DNA of 64,000 bases from Nocardia thailandica NBRC 100428 (GTDB lineage Bacteria > Actinomycetota > Actinomycetes > Mycobacteriales > Mycobacteriaceae). A program made the position numbers and the translations under genes. The first letter of the stretch is position 1. Each line of letters starts with the position of its first letter. A model generated the notes under the pieces. That model was not told the DNA's origin and ran no database searches. It saw only the letters and a list, made by a program, of their open reading frames with translations. Location: NCBI RefSeq assembly GCF_000308795.1, contig NZ_BAGK01000224.1:1-64000 (forward strand), read 5' to 3'. Positions 8,560-16,996 of the stretch are shown piece after piece.

Positions 8560-8622
8560 AGCGCGAATCTAGGAGCGCGCCGTTTCGTTCTCTTTTCCCG
8601 CAGGTTCCGAATTCCGCCGCGG

Positions 8623-9435
8623 TCATTCCCGCGCGGCGGGGGTGCCCAGCCGCGCCAGGACGAGGTTCTCCAGGACGCCGACGGCCGCGTACACCAGCAC
8701 CGAGATCACGGTCACCACCACGATGGAGGCCCACAGCCTGCTGTACTGGAACATCGGAATCGCGCGGACCAGCGCGGCGCCCAATCCGGCTCCGCTGCCG
8801 AGCCATTCGCCGAGCAGCGCGCCGATCAGCGCGCCGGGCACCGAGATCCGCGCCGCGGCGAACACGGACGGCAGCGCGGCGGGCACCGCGACCAGCCGCA
8901 GCTGCGCCCAGCGCGAACCCCCGTACACCGCCACCACTTCCATGGCCTGCGCCGAGGCCGAGCGCAGGCCCGCCATGATCATCACCAGGGCCGGGAAGAA
9001 CACCACGATCGCCGACAGCACGGCGACGCCGGTCGGCCCGCGCCCGAAGATCAGCACGACGATCGGGCACAGCGCGACCAACGGCACCGAGCGCAACAGC
9101 ACCGCGACCGGCAGGAAGGTCCGGCGCAGCGCGGTCGAGACGACGAACAGCGCGGCGACCACGACCGCGGCCACCATGCCCGCCGTGAAGCCGAGCGCGG
9201 CGTCGCGCAGCGTGATCGCCAGGTCGGCGCCGATGGCGCGGCGGGCGGCGGGCGCGCCGTCCCCGGTGACGAGGTAGGCCCAGATGTCGGCCGGTGTCTT
9301 GCCGACCCGGGGCCCGATCTGCGGGAACGCGAGCAGGAAGACCCACCAGATCCCGGTGAGCAGGACCAGCGCGGTGCACAGCGGGAGCAGGAAGCGCCCC
9401 ACCCGGGCGAGCGCCCCGAGGGCCGCCGGCCTCAT
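8623..9435 (-). CDS. ABC transporter permease (SsuC-like)
   Basis: This 270-residue membrane protein has about six hydrophobic helices and the BPD_transp_1 coupling region around EVVAVYGGSRWAQLRLVAVPAALPSV, where the conserved glycine and alanine contact the ATPase. The ATG overlaps the stop of the neighbouring permease as ATGA. With that paralogue it probably forms a heterodimeric pore. A longer frame through the other permease is a shadow. Confidence 0.88.
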   Translation of the reverse strand: MRPAALGALARVGRFLLPLCTALVLLTGIWWVFLLAFPQIGPRVGKTPADIWAYLVTGDGAPAARRAIGADLAITLRDAALGFTAGMVAAVVVAALFVVSTALRRTFLPVAVLLRSVPLVALCPIVVLIFGRGPTGVAVLSAIVVFFPALVMIMAGLRSASAQAMEVVAVYGGSRWAQLRLVAVPAALPSVFAAARISVPGALIGALLGEWLGSGAGLGAALVRAIPMFQYSRLWASIVVVTVISVLVYAAVGVLENLVLARLGTPAARE

Positions 9436-10178
9436 GCCCGCGCCCCCGCCGTCCAGGGGGCGGCCAGCCGGGCCAGCGCCGCGATCAGCAGATAGCCGAG
9501 CCCGGCCAGTGCGGCGGCGGCCAGCGCCAATCCCCAGGTCCGCGGCACGTTGTAGGCGGTCTGCGCAGCGGTGAGGGCGACACCGATGCCGCTGTCGACC
9601 CCGCCGAGGTACTCGCCGATGATGGCGCCGAGGACCGCCGACGGCGCGGCGATCTGCAGGGCGGCGAAGGTGTTCGGCAGCGCGGCGATCGCCCGGACCC
9701 GGACGAACTGCTGCCACTTCCCGCCGCCGTAGACCCGCACCAGCTCCAGGCTGGTGCGGTCGGCCGAGCGCAGCCCGGCGACCACACCGACCATGGTGGT
9801 GAAGAAGCAGTACATCGCGGCGAGGAACACCGTCGGGGTGCGCCCGCCGAACACCACGAGGATGATCGGCCCGAGGGCGACCAGGGGGGTGCAGTAGCTC
9901 AGCACCGCGAGCTGGGTGGCCAGCGGTTCGATCCGCGGCACCAGCACGATCGCCGTGGCCAGCGCGATGGCCAGGCCGTTCCCCCACAGGAACCCGCGCA
10001 GCGCGCCGAGCGCCGTGACCGCGACGTTGGGCCCGTACAGCGCCCACCCGTCGGTCCACATCGTGTGCGCGACCGTCCACGGGCCGGGCACGGTCCCGCC
10101 CGCCACGCCGGCCGCGGCGGCCAGCCACCAGGCCGCGACCAGCACCGTCACCCCGAGAACGCCACCGAACCGGCTCAT
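9432..10178 (-). CDS. ABC transporter permease (SsuC-like)
   Basis: This 248-residue paralogue of the neighbouring permease shares the coupling segment (ELVRVYGGGKWQQF) and several transmembrane helices, the first at residues 6-26. Start and stop overlap its neighbours by 4 bp each, consistent with tight translational coupling of the ATPase and both permeases. Confidence 0.88.
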   Translation of the reverse strand: MSRFGGVLGVTVLVAAWWLAAAAGVAGGTVPGPWTVAHTMWTDGWALYGPNVAVTALGALRGFLWGNGLAIALATAIVLVPRIEPLATQLAVLSYCTPLVALGPIILVVFGGRTPTVFLAAMYCFFTTMVGVVAGLRSADRTSLELVRVYGGGKWQQFVRVRAIAALPNTFAALQIAAPSAVLGAIIGEYLGGVDSGIGVALTAAQTAYNVPRTWGLALAAAALAGLGYLLIAALARLAAPWTAGARA

Positions 10179-10942
10179 GCCGCGGCCCCGCCGAACAGTA
10201 ACTCCGACAGGTGATCACAGATGCGGTGGAACTCGGGGGTGCGCATCATCTCGGGCGTTCGCGGGCGGGGCAGGTCGATCTCGACCACCTCGCGGACCCG
10301 GCCCGGCCGGGGGCTCAGCACGGCGACCACGTCGGAGAGGAAGACGGCCTCGGCGATGCCGTGCGTGACCATGAGGGTGGTGGCGGGTTTCTCTGTCCAG
10401 ATCCGCAGCAGTTCCAGGTTCAGGCGCTGCCGGGTCATGTCGTCCAGCGCGCCGAAGGGTTCGTCGAGCAGCAGCACCGAGGGCTGCACCACCAGCGCCC
10501 GCGCGATCGAGACCCGCTGGCGCATCCCGCCGGACAACTGCGCGGGCTTGGCCTTCTCGAAGCCTTCCAGCCCGACGAGGGCGATCAGCTCGGCGATCCG
10601 GCCCGGCGCGGCGGGCAGGCCCGCGACCTGCAGGGGCAGCGCGATATTGGCCTCGACGCTGCGCCACGGCAGCAGCGCGGAGTCCTGGAACGCGATGCCG
10701 AGCTCGTGCGAGGCCCGCACCTGTTCGGGCGTGCGGCCCCCGATCAGCGCCGACCCACCACCGGGTAGCTCCAGCCCGGCCAGGATCCGCAGCACCGTCG
10801 ACTTGCCGCACCCCGACGGCCCGAGCAGCGACAGGAACGATCCCGCTCCGGTCCGCAGATCGACCCGATCCAGCGCGCGCACGGTTTCCCGGCCCGCCCG
10901 GAACGTCTTGGTCAGCCCATTGATCTCGATACCGGAACCCAT
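10175..10942 (-). CDS. ABC transporter ATP-binding protein (SsuB/TauB-like)
   Basis: The protein is 255 residues from the ATG at 10942. It has Walker A GPSGCGKST (41-49), signature LSGGMRQR, Walker B VLLLDEPFGALDD and a switch histidine in VTHG. An upstream ATG at 10972 would add ten residues (MQRAPFMVAP). The inverted repeat at 10943-10965 overlaps that stretch, so I prefer the internal start. It energises the importer whose permeases follow. Confidence 0.88.
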   Translation of the reverse strand: MGSGIEINGLTKTFRAGRETVRALDRVDLRTGAGSFLSLLGPSGCGKSTVLRILAGLELPGGGSALIGGRTPEQVRASHELGIAFQDSALLPWRSVEANIALPLQVAGLPAAPGRIAELIALVGLEGFEKAKPAQLSGGMRQRVSIARALVVQPSVLLLDEPFGALDDMTRQRLNLELLRIWTEKPATTLMVTHGIAEAVFLSDVVAVLSPRPGRVREVVEIDLPRPRTPEMMRTPEFHRICDHLSELLFGGAAA

Positions 10943-10965
10943 GGGCGCCACCATAAAAGGCGCCC
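10943..10965 (-). promoter_or_regulatory. hairpin over the importer ATPase ribosome-binding region
   Basis: GGGCGCC and GGCGCCC flank a 9-base loop immediately before the preferred ATG. In the mRNA this would mask the Shine-Dalgarno-like GGTGG. It could tune translation or simply be part of a longer N-terminus. Confidence 0.3.
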
Positions 10966-10976
10966 GTTGCACCGAT

Positions 10977-11004
10977 ATTGCGTCGCGGCCGCCACTATTG
11001 CGCG
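10977..11004. promoter_or_regulatory. paired TTGCG motif upstream of the importer operon
   Basis: ATTGCGTCGC at 10977 and ATTGCGCG at 10997, 20 bp apart, repeat the pair seen at 2589-2618 before the FAD subunit. It lies between the TetR gene and the ATPase, where a promoter or operator would be expected. Confidence 0.25.
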
Positions 11005-11025
11005 GCCGTTACGGCTGGGTACCCG

Positions 11026-11691
11026 TCAGACGACGGCGGGCCGCATCGCCAGTCCGGAACGCACGAAGTAGGCGATCTCCTCGCAGATCTCGTCCACCGA
11101 AATCGCGTCGCCGGGCACCGTCGCGTGCACCATTTCCTGCGCGAGGGAGTTCACCGCGCCGATCACCGCGAGCGCGAACAAGCGGAATCCGCGATCACCC
11201 GCCTCGCCGCGCGCGGCGGCGCGTTGCGCCTCGGAGGTGAGCACCGCCGAAATGGAACGCCGCTGCGAACGCCGCCAATCCTCGACGGCCGGGCTCACCC
11301 CGACGACCTCGACGAAATACACCCGCGCGGCCCGCCGATCCCGGCAGGTGACGCCGAGGAACGCCCGGAAACTCTCCACGACGCGGACCGCGAGCGTCTC
11401 GTCGTCGGTGCGGTCGAGCGCCTCGCCGAGCCGTTCGAGGGCGGTGGAATTCATGCGGTCCACCACCGCGATGAGCAATGCCTCCCGGCTGCCCATATCC
11501 TCGTAGAAACTGCGGGTCGACACATTCGCCGTGGCGCACAACCGCTCGATGGAGGTGGCCGCATAGCCCTGGGTGCCGAACAATTCCAGCGCGGCGTCCA
11601 TCAATCTGCTGCGCCGCAGCGCGACTCGCTGCTGCCGAGTGAGTCCGCCGTAATTCCGGCCGTTATCGATGTCAGTTCCGCGCCGCACCAC
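11026..11691 (-). CDS. TetR-family transcriptional regulator
   Basis: This 221-residue protein has an N-terminal helix-turn-helix (RRSRLMDAALELFGTQGYAATSIERLC, with NVSTRSFYEDM as recognition helix) and a divergent ligand-binding C-terminal domain. It is directly upstream of the ABC importer on the same strand and is the likely regulator of that operon. The ligand is unknown; a purine-pathway compound is conceivable. Confidence 0.88.
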   Translation of the reverse strand: MVRRGTDIDNGRNYGGLTRQQRVALRRSRLMDAALELFGTQGYAATSIERLCATANVSTRSFYEDMGSREALLIAVVDRMNSTALERLGEALDRTDDETLAVRVVESFRAFLGVTCRDRRAARVYFVEVVGVSPAVEDWRRSQRRSISAVLTSEAQRAAARGEAGDRGFRLFALAVIGAVNSLAQEMVHATVPGDAISVDEICEEIAYFVRSGLAMRPAVV

Positions 11692-11748
11692 CCGTAGATG
11701 CTAGCGCGCGGCGCGCAATCGGTCGGGTGGATTGCGGCGCACCGATTT

Positions 11749-12057
11749 TCACTCCGGCGGTTCGACCGCCGGGCGCACCGGCCAGGCGTGCGCGGCCAGC
11801 CGCTCGCTGACGCGGGCGACATCGCTTTCCGCGGGCATCTCGTCGGTGATCCGGGTGATCATCACCCCGACGTCGGCCGTGTCGATCGGCATCTCGCCGG
11901 AGGCGATCAGGTCGGCGGCCACCCGCGCGACCTCCTCGTCGGTCAGCCTGCGCCGCAGCAGCGCCAGCAGCGGGATGTAGTCGGACTCCGGCACACCCTC
12001 CGGGTAGCCGGCCCGCAGCCAGGCGACGATCGCGCTCAGGAAGGGGAGCGGGCTCAT
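11749..12057 (-). CDS. DUF3349-domain protein
   Basis: This 102-residue protein contains the DUF3349 pattern, including WLRAGYPEGVPESDYIPLL and LTDEEV. Structural-genomics work showed such mycobacterial proteins to be small alpha-helical folds without known function. It is the last gene of the pit operon, 4 bp after a homologous gene, and the two copies look like a tandem duplication. Confidence 0.85.
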   Translation of the reverse strand: MSPLPFLSAIVAWLRAGYPEGVPESDYIPLLALLRRRLTDEEVARVAADLIASGEMPIDTADVGVMITRITDEMPAESDVARVSERLAAHAWPVRPAVEPPE

Positions 12058-12061
12058 GGCA

Positions 12062-12400
12062 TCAGCTCTCGTCGGCGGTGACGTCCAGTGGCGTGTCCAG
12101 CGGCCAGCCGCCCTCGGCCAGATGCGTGGCGACGCGGGCGACGTCGTCCGGGGAGGGCCGCTCCTTCGCGTACTCGGCGATCGCGGCCTCGATCTCGTCG
12201 TGACCGATCGCCTCGCGCTCCGGGTTCGACTCGATCAGGGTCTCGGCGACCGCGGCCACCTCGTAGTCGGTGAGGTGGCGGTGCAGCACCGCCAGCAGCG
12301 CGACGTAATCCGACTGCGGAATGCCCTGGGGATACCCCGCGCGCAACCACTGCAGGACGCGCTTCAGGACATTCGGGCGGACTTTCGCGTCCTCGGTCAT
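12062..12400 (-). CDS. DUF3349-domain protein, second copy
   Basis: This 112-residue protein has WLRAGYPQGIPQSDYVALL and LTDYEVAAVA, clearly homologous to its downstream neighbour. The ATG overlaps the stop of the small membrane protein as ATGA. In Mycobacterium tuberculosis the order PitA, small membrane protein, DUF3349 (Rv0545c-Rv0543c) is the same, so this linkage is ancient; the second copy is extra here. Confidence 0.87.
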   Translation of the reverse strand: MTEDAKVRPNVLKRVLQWLRAGYPQGIPQSDYVALLAVLHRHLTDYEVAAVAETLIESNPEREAIGHDEIEAAIAEYAKERPSPDDVARVATHLAEGGWPLDTPLDVTADES

Positions 12401-12678
12401 TTCCCTCCGAACAGTTGGATCCCGGTCTGGTGGGCGATGAAGTCCTTCGCGGTGAACAGGACGCCGGTGACGATCGCGACGACGATGACCACGACGCAGA
12501 TCAGCGCGCCGGCCAAGGCGACGTAGTTGCGCCGCACCCGCCCGTCGGCGTCGACGGTCTCCGCGTTGCCCCACCAGCGCACGGCGAAGGCGAACACCAT
12601 CGGCAGCCCGGCGCCCAGCACCAGCGCGGCGAGGACCACCTTCCACAGCGAGCTCACATTGTTGATCAGCGTGTGCAC
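12397..12678 (-). CDS. small two-helix membrane protein of the pit operon
   Basis: This 93-residue protein has hydrophobic helices at about residues 13-33 and 52-73, with a charged loop between. It is the likely counterpart of Rv0544c. The gene lies 9 bp after pit and overlaps the DUF3349 gene. An accessory role in phosphate transport is inferred only from linkage. Confidence 0.8.
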   Translation of the reverse strand: MHTLINNVSSLWKVVLAALVLGAGLPMVFAFAVRWWGNAETVDADGRVRRNYVALAGALICVVVIVVAIVTGVLFTAKDFIAHQTGIQLFGGK

Positions 12679-12687
12679 GGCGCGCTC

Positions 12688-13905
12688 CTACCCGTGATTC
12701 TGGTCGACGCGCGGCTGCTCCGCATCCGCTGCGGGACCGGACGGCGGGACCGGCGGCGCCGCCTGCTCCCCCGGCCACTCGTTGACGTTGTGGGTGCCGA
12801 CCGGGTCGCGCCGCGACCGCAGGTAGATGGTCAGCGACAGGCCGATCAGCAGCGCGAAGACCACCAGCACGCCGGGCAGGCCGCCGATCAGGTGGGCGAT
12901 GGCCCAGCAGATCGCGCCGACCACGCCCGCGGCGGGCAACGTCAGCATCCAGGTGACCGCCATCCGGCCCATCACGCCCCACCGCACCTCCGCGCCCTTG
13001 CCGATGCCGGTGCCGAGGATGGCGCCGGTGGCGGTCTGGGTGGTCGACAGCGGCAGGCCGAAGTGCGCCGAGGTCAGGATGATCGCGGCCGAGGTCGACT
13101 CGGCGGCGAGGCCCTGCGGCGACTCGATCTCGACCAGGCCCTTGCCGAGGGTGCGGATGATCCGCCAGCCGCCGAGGTAGGTGCCGAGCGCGATCGCGAC
13201 CGCGCAGGATGCCATCACCCACAGCGGCAGGTGGTCGTCGGCGTCGACCGAGCCGTAGGCGACCAGGGCGAGGAAGATGACGCCCATGGTCTTCTGCGCG
13301 TCGTTGGTGCCGTGGGCCAGCGAGACCAGCGAGGCCGAGCCGATCTGGCCCCAGCGGAACCCCTGCTCGGTCTTGGCGTGCTCGGTGCCGCGGGTGATCC
13401 GGTAGACGAGGAAGGTGCCCAGCGCCGACACCATCGCGGCGATCACCGGGGCGAGCAGCGCCGGGATGACGATCTTGACCAGCACGCCCTGCGAGCCCGA
13501 GGCCCAGACGACACCGGAGAACCCGAGCGCGGCGATGGTGGCGCCGATGAGACCGCCGAACAGCGCGTGCGAGGAACTGGACGGCAGGCCGAACAGCCAG
13601 GTCAGCAGGTTCCACAGGATGCCGCCGACCAGGCCGGCGAAGACGATGATCAACAGGTCCTGCCCGCCGACGTCGTCCAGTTGGACGATCCCCTTGGCCA
13701 CGGTCGCCGCCACCGACACCGACAGGAACGCGCCGACCAGGTTCAGCAGACCCGACAGCGCCACCGCGACCCTCGGCTTCAGCGCGCCGGTGGCGATGGA
13801 GGTCGCCATGGCGTTGGCCGTGTCGTGGAAGCCGTTGGTGAAATCGAAGGCGAGAGCGGTGACGATGACGATCAGCAGGACCAGTAATTCGGCGCTCACC
13901 CCCAC
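12688..13905 (-). CDS. pitA: low-affinity inorganic phosphate transporter, Pit family
   Basis: This 405-residue, roughly ten-helix protein carries both copies of the PHO-4 family signature: AFDFTNGFHDTANAMAT near the N-terminus and LAHGTNDAQKTMG in the second half. Pit proteins import metal-phosphate complexes with protons. It leads an operon with a small membrane protein and two DUF3349 proteins. Confidence 0.93.
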   Translation of the reverse strand: MGVSAELLVLLIVIVTALAFDFTNGFHDTANAMATSIATGALKPRVAVALSGLLNLVGAFLSVSVAATVAKGIVQLDDVGGQDLLIIVFAGLVGGILWNLLTWLFGLPSSSSHALFGGLIGATIAALGFSGVVWASGSQGVLVKIVIPALLAPVIAAMVSALGTFLVYRITRGTEHAKTEQGFRWGQIGSASLVSLAHGTNDAQKTMGVIFLALVAYGSVDADDHLPLWVMASCAVAIALGTYLGGWRIIRTLGKGLVEIESPQGLAAESTSAAIILTSAHFGLPLSTTQTATGAILGTGIGKGAEVRWGVMGRMAVTWMLTLPAAGVVGAICWAIAHLIGGLPGVLVVFALLIGLSLTIYLRSRRDPVGTHNVNEWPGEQAAPPVPPSGPAADAEQPRVDQNHG

Positions 13906-13963
13906 AGTGTGTCGTACGCCTGTGCCGAATTGCCAAACCGTTGCCGGAAAGTCTCCTGGCCAC

Positions 13964-15493
13964 CTAGGACGTCGTGGGGCGACTCACACCGAGGGCCCGC
14001 ACCGCGTCGATGGTGTCGGCGTCGGCGGGGTCCTTGTCGGGCCGGTACCGCACGACCCGCGCGAAGCGCAGCGCCACCCCGCCGGGGTACCGGGTGCTGG
14101 CCTGGATCCCGTCGAGCGCGATCTCGACGACCAGTTCCGGGCGCAGGTGGACGGTGTGTTCGTCGCGGTGGGACTCGTGACGGGGGAATTCCTCGGTCTG
14201 CCAGCGCAGCAGGACGTCGGTGAGCCCCTTGAAGGTCTTGCCGACCATCACCGGCCGGCCGGTCTCGGGGTCGCGCGCGGCCAGGTGCAGGTTGGACAGG
14301 AACCCGGTGCGCCTGCCGTATCCCCATTCGGCGCCGATGACCAGCAGGTCGAGGGTGTGGGCGGGCTTGATCTTCTGCCAGGACCGGCCGCGCCTGCCCG
14401 CCGCGTAGGGCGCGTCGAGCGCCTTGACCATGAGGCCCTCGTTGCCCGCGGCGAGCGCGCCGTCGTAGTACTCGGCGGCCGCCTCCGGGTCGGGCGCGAG
14501 CACGCCCGGCACGACGTGCGGGCCCGCCGCGGCGGCCAGCGCCGCGCGCCGTTCGCGCAGCGGCCGGTCGAGCAGGTCCTCGCCGTCGAGGTGCAGGCAG
14601 TCGAAGAAGTACGGGTGCAGGAGCAGTTCGGCGGTCGAGCCGACGGTGGCGAAACGGCTCATCGTCTCCTGGAACGGCCGCGGCCTGCCCGCGTCGGTGA
14701 GGGCGAGCGTCTCGCCGTCGAGCACCACGCTGCCGCAGTCGAGGCCGCGCACGAGTTCGACCAGCTCGGGCACGCTCGCGGTGATGTCGCGCAGGGTCCG
14801 GGTGAAGACCCACACCCGGTCGCCGTCGCGGTGCACCTGGATGCGGGCGCCGTCGAGTTTGTGTTCCAGGCTGACCTGCGGGCCCAGCTCGGCCAGCGCC
14901 TCGTCCAGCGACGAGCCCGGCGAGGCGAGCATCGGCTGGACCGGCCTGCCGACCTCGAGCCGGAACGCCGCCAGCGCGTCCGCACCGCCGCCGAACGCGG
15001 CGGCGGCGGTGACGGGCAGCTGACCGGAGAGCATGAAGGCCCGCCGGACCAGCTCGGACTCGATCCCGGTCGCCGCGGCGACCGCCTCGAGCACCACCGC
15101 GGTCAGCGCGCCCTGGCGCAGTTCGCCGGTGAGCAGGCGCAGCAGGAAGGACTGCTCGTCGGCGGTGGCCGCGCCGAACAGGGCGGCGAGCAGGTCCCTG
15201 CGCCGGGCCGCCGAGCCCGACCCGGTGACCGCGGCGAGCTCGGTGAACGCCGAATCCACCGCGCCGACCTCGAGCACGGGGCGTTCGCCCGGCGCGATCT
15301 CCAAGGCGGTCAGGGTGCGCCAGCCGGTCCCGATCCGGCCCTGGATCAGTTCTCCGGACAGCCACGCGACCACGGGCTCGATCTCGGCCGGGTCGGCGGC
15401 CGCGAGCAGCCCGGCCAGCGCGGCGATCTTGGCCTTGCGCGACCTGGTCTCCCGTACCGCCGCCGAGGCCGCGACGACATCGCTGAACAGCAC
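13964..15493 (-). CDS. ligB: ATP-dependent DNA ligase
   Basis: This 509-residue ligase has the N-terminal alpha-helical DNA-binding domain, the nucleotidyltransferase motif EHKLDGARIQ with catalytic Lys212, motif IV around EGLMVKALDA, motif V WQKIKP and an OB-fold C-terminus. Size and layout match mycobacterial LigB (Rv3062), a dispensable ATP-dependent ligase. It is divergent from ramB. Confidence 0.92.
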   Translation of the reverse strand: MLFSDVVAASAAVRETRSRKAKIAALAGLLAAADPAEIEPVVAWLSGELIQGRIGTGWRTLTALEIAPGERPVLEVGAVDSAFTELAAVTGSGSAARRRDLLAALFGAATADEQSFLLRLLTGELRQGALTAVVLEAVAAATGIESELVRRAFMLSGQLPVTAAAAFGGGADALAAFRLEVGRPVQPMLASPGSSLDEALAELGPQVSLEHKLDGARIQVHRDGDRVWVFTRTLRDITASVPELVELVRGLDCGSVVLDGETLALTDAGRPRPFQETMSRFATVGSTAELLLHPYFFDCLHLDGEDLLDRPLRERRAALAAAAGPHVVPGVLAPDPEAAAEYYDGALAAGNEGLMVKALDAPYAAGRRGRSWQKIKPAHTLDLLVIGAEWGYGRRTGFLSNLHLAARDPETGRPVMVGKTFKGLTDVLLRWQTEEFPRHESHRDEHTVHLRPELVVEIALDGIQASTRYPGGVALRFARVVRYRPDKDPADADTIDAVRALGVSRPTTS

Positions 15494-15553
15494 CTGCCGA
15501 CCGTAGCGCGGCCCACCGACACGGCGCGTTCAACACGTCGTGTGAAGAACCCG

Positions 15554-15583
15554 TTGGCAAGGATGCGAAAACACCCATAATCT
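15554..15583 (+). promoter_or_regulatory. ramB promoter, probably giving a leaderless mRNA
   Basis: TTGGCA at 15554-15559 and TAATCT at 15578-15583 are separated by 18 bp. The ATG of ramB starts seven bases after the -10 element, so transcription should begin at or next to the A of the start codon. No Shine-Dalgarno sequence precedes the ATG, in agreement with leaderless initiation, which is common in this group. Confidence 0.6.
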
Positions 15584-15589
15584 GGTCGC

Positions 15590-16996
15590 ATGGCCAAGAC
15601 CTACGTCGGCGCGCGGCTGCGTCAGCTGCGAACCGAACGCGGCCTGAGCCAGGTGGCGCTGGCCCAGCAGCTCGCCATCTCGGCCAGCTACCTCAACCAG
15701 ATCGAGCACGACGTCCGCCCGCTGACCGTGCCGGTGCTGGCGCGCATCAGCGAGTTGTTCGGCGTCGACCCGACCTTCTTCGCGACCCACGACGACACCC
15801 GGCTCATCGCCGAACTGTCCGAGGTGGTCATGGACGCCGAGCTCGGGATCGAGGCCGACACCCGCGAGATCGCCGACATGGTGTCCGCGCACCCGAGCAT
15901 GGCCCGCGCCCTGGTCGCCATGCACAACCGCTACCGCAACACCAGCGCCCAGCTCGCCGCGGCGACCGAGGACCGCTTCTCCGACGGCTCGGGCAGCGGC
16001 GCGATCAGCAAGCCGCACGAGGAAGTGCGCGACTACTTCTACCAGCGCCAGAACTACATCCACGAGCTGGATGCCGCCGCCGAGGGGCTCACCGCCCGCA
16101 TCCGGTTCCACGGCGGCGACGTCAGCACCGAGATCGCGCGCCTGCTGCGCAGCCACGGCGTCCGGATCGCCGAACGCATCGACCTCGGCGAGGGCGTGCT
16201 GCACCGCTTCGACCCGGTCACCCTCGACCTGGAGATCTCCCCGCACCTGTCCGGCGGGCAGCGCACGTTCAAGCTGGCCGCCGAGCTGGCCTACTTCGAG
16301 TGCGGCGAGCTGCTCGAGCGCCTGGTCGCCGAGGGCAATTTCGGCAGCGACGACGCCCGCAAGCTGGCCCGGCTCGGCCTCGCCAACTACTTCGCGGCGG
16401 CGACGGTGCTGCCCTACACGCACTTCCACGAGGTCGCCGAGACCTTCCGTTACGACATCGAGCGGCTGTCGGCCTTCTTCTCCCAGAGCTACGAGACGAT
16501 CTGTCATCGCCTCTCCACGCTGCAGCGGCCGTCGCTGCGCGGGGTGCCGTTCTCCTTCGTCCGCGTCGACCGCGCGGGCAACATGTCCAAACGCCAGTCC
16601 GCGACGGGCTTCCACTTCTCCGCCAGCGGCGGCACCTGCCCGCTGTGGAACGTCTACGAGACCTTCGCCTATCCGGGCAAGATCATGATCCAGATCGCGC
16701 AGATGCCCGACGGCCGCAAGTACCTGTGGGTCGCGCGCACCGTCGAACGCCGCGCCACCCGCTACGGCCAGCCGAGCAAGACCTTCGCCATCGGCCTCGG
16801 CTGCGAACTGCGGCACGCGGGCCGCGTCGTCTACGCCGACGGCCTCGACCTCGACGAGGCCAAGGCGACGCCGATCGGCGCGGGCTGCCGCGTCTGCGTC
16901 CGCGCCAACTGCCCCCAACGCGCCTTCCCCCCGCTGGGCAAGCTCCTCGACATCAGCGAGCACCGCAGCTCGGTATCGCCCTACGTCATCAAATGA
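15590..16996 (+). CDS. ramB: RamB-type acetate-metabolism regulator (XRE plus ScfR domain)
   Basis: This 468-residue protein has an XRE helix-turn-helix at residues 8-62 (LRTERGLSQVALAQQLAIS), a central IrrE/ImmA-like region, and a C-terminal short-chain fatty acyl regulator domain with a cysteine-rich GCRVCVRANC. In Corynebacterium and Mycobacterium RamB represses glyoxylate-cycle genes such as isocitrate lyase. Its 3' end overlaps the convergent hipA by 8 bp. A diverged copy of codons 390-408 lies beyond hipBA at 18635. Confidence 0.9.
   Translation: MAKTYVGARLRQLRTERGLSQVALAQQLAISASYLNQIEHDVRPLTVPVLARISELFGVDPTFFATHDDTRLIAELSEVVMDAELGIEADTREIADMVSAHPSMARALVAMHNRYRNTSAQLAAATEDRFSDGSGSGAISKPHEEVRDYFYQRQNYIHELDAAAEGLTARIRFHGGDVSTEIARLLRSHGVRIAERIDLGEGVLHRFDPVTLDLEISPHLSGGQRTFKLAAELAYFECGELLERLVAEGNFGSDDARKLARLGLANYFAAATVLPYTHFHEVAETFRYDIERLSAFFSQSYETICHRLSTLQRPSLRGVPFSFVRVDRAGNMSKRQSATGFHFSASGGTCPLWNVYETFAYPGKIMIQIAQMPDGRKYLWVARTVERRATRYGQPSKTFAIGLGCELRHAGRVVYADGLDLDEAKATPIGAGCRVCVRANCPQRAFPPLGKLLDISEHRSSVSPYVIK

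Noticed and set aside
6677..9379. A 900-codon minus frame across xdhC and the importer genes
   Set aside because: It overlaps well-supported genes on both strands and has shadow composition.
12062..13963. A 633-codon minus frame through the pit genes
   Set aside because: Only its last 112 codons are real (DUF3349); the rest is an arginine-rich shadow of pit in another frame.
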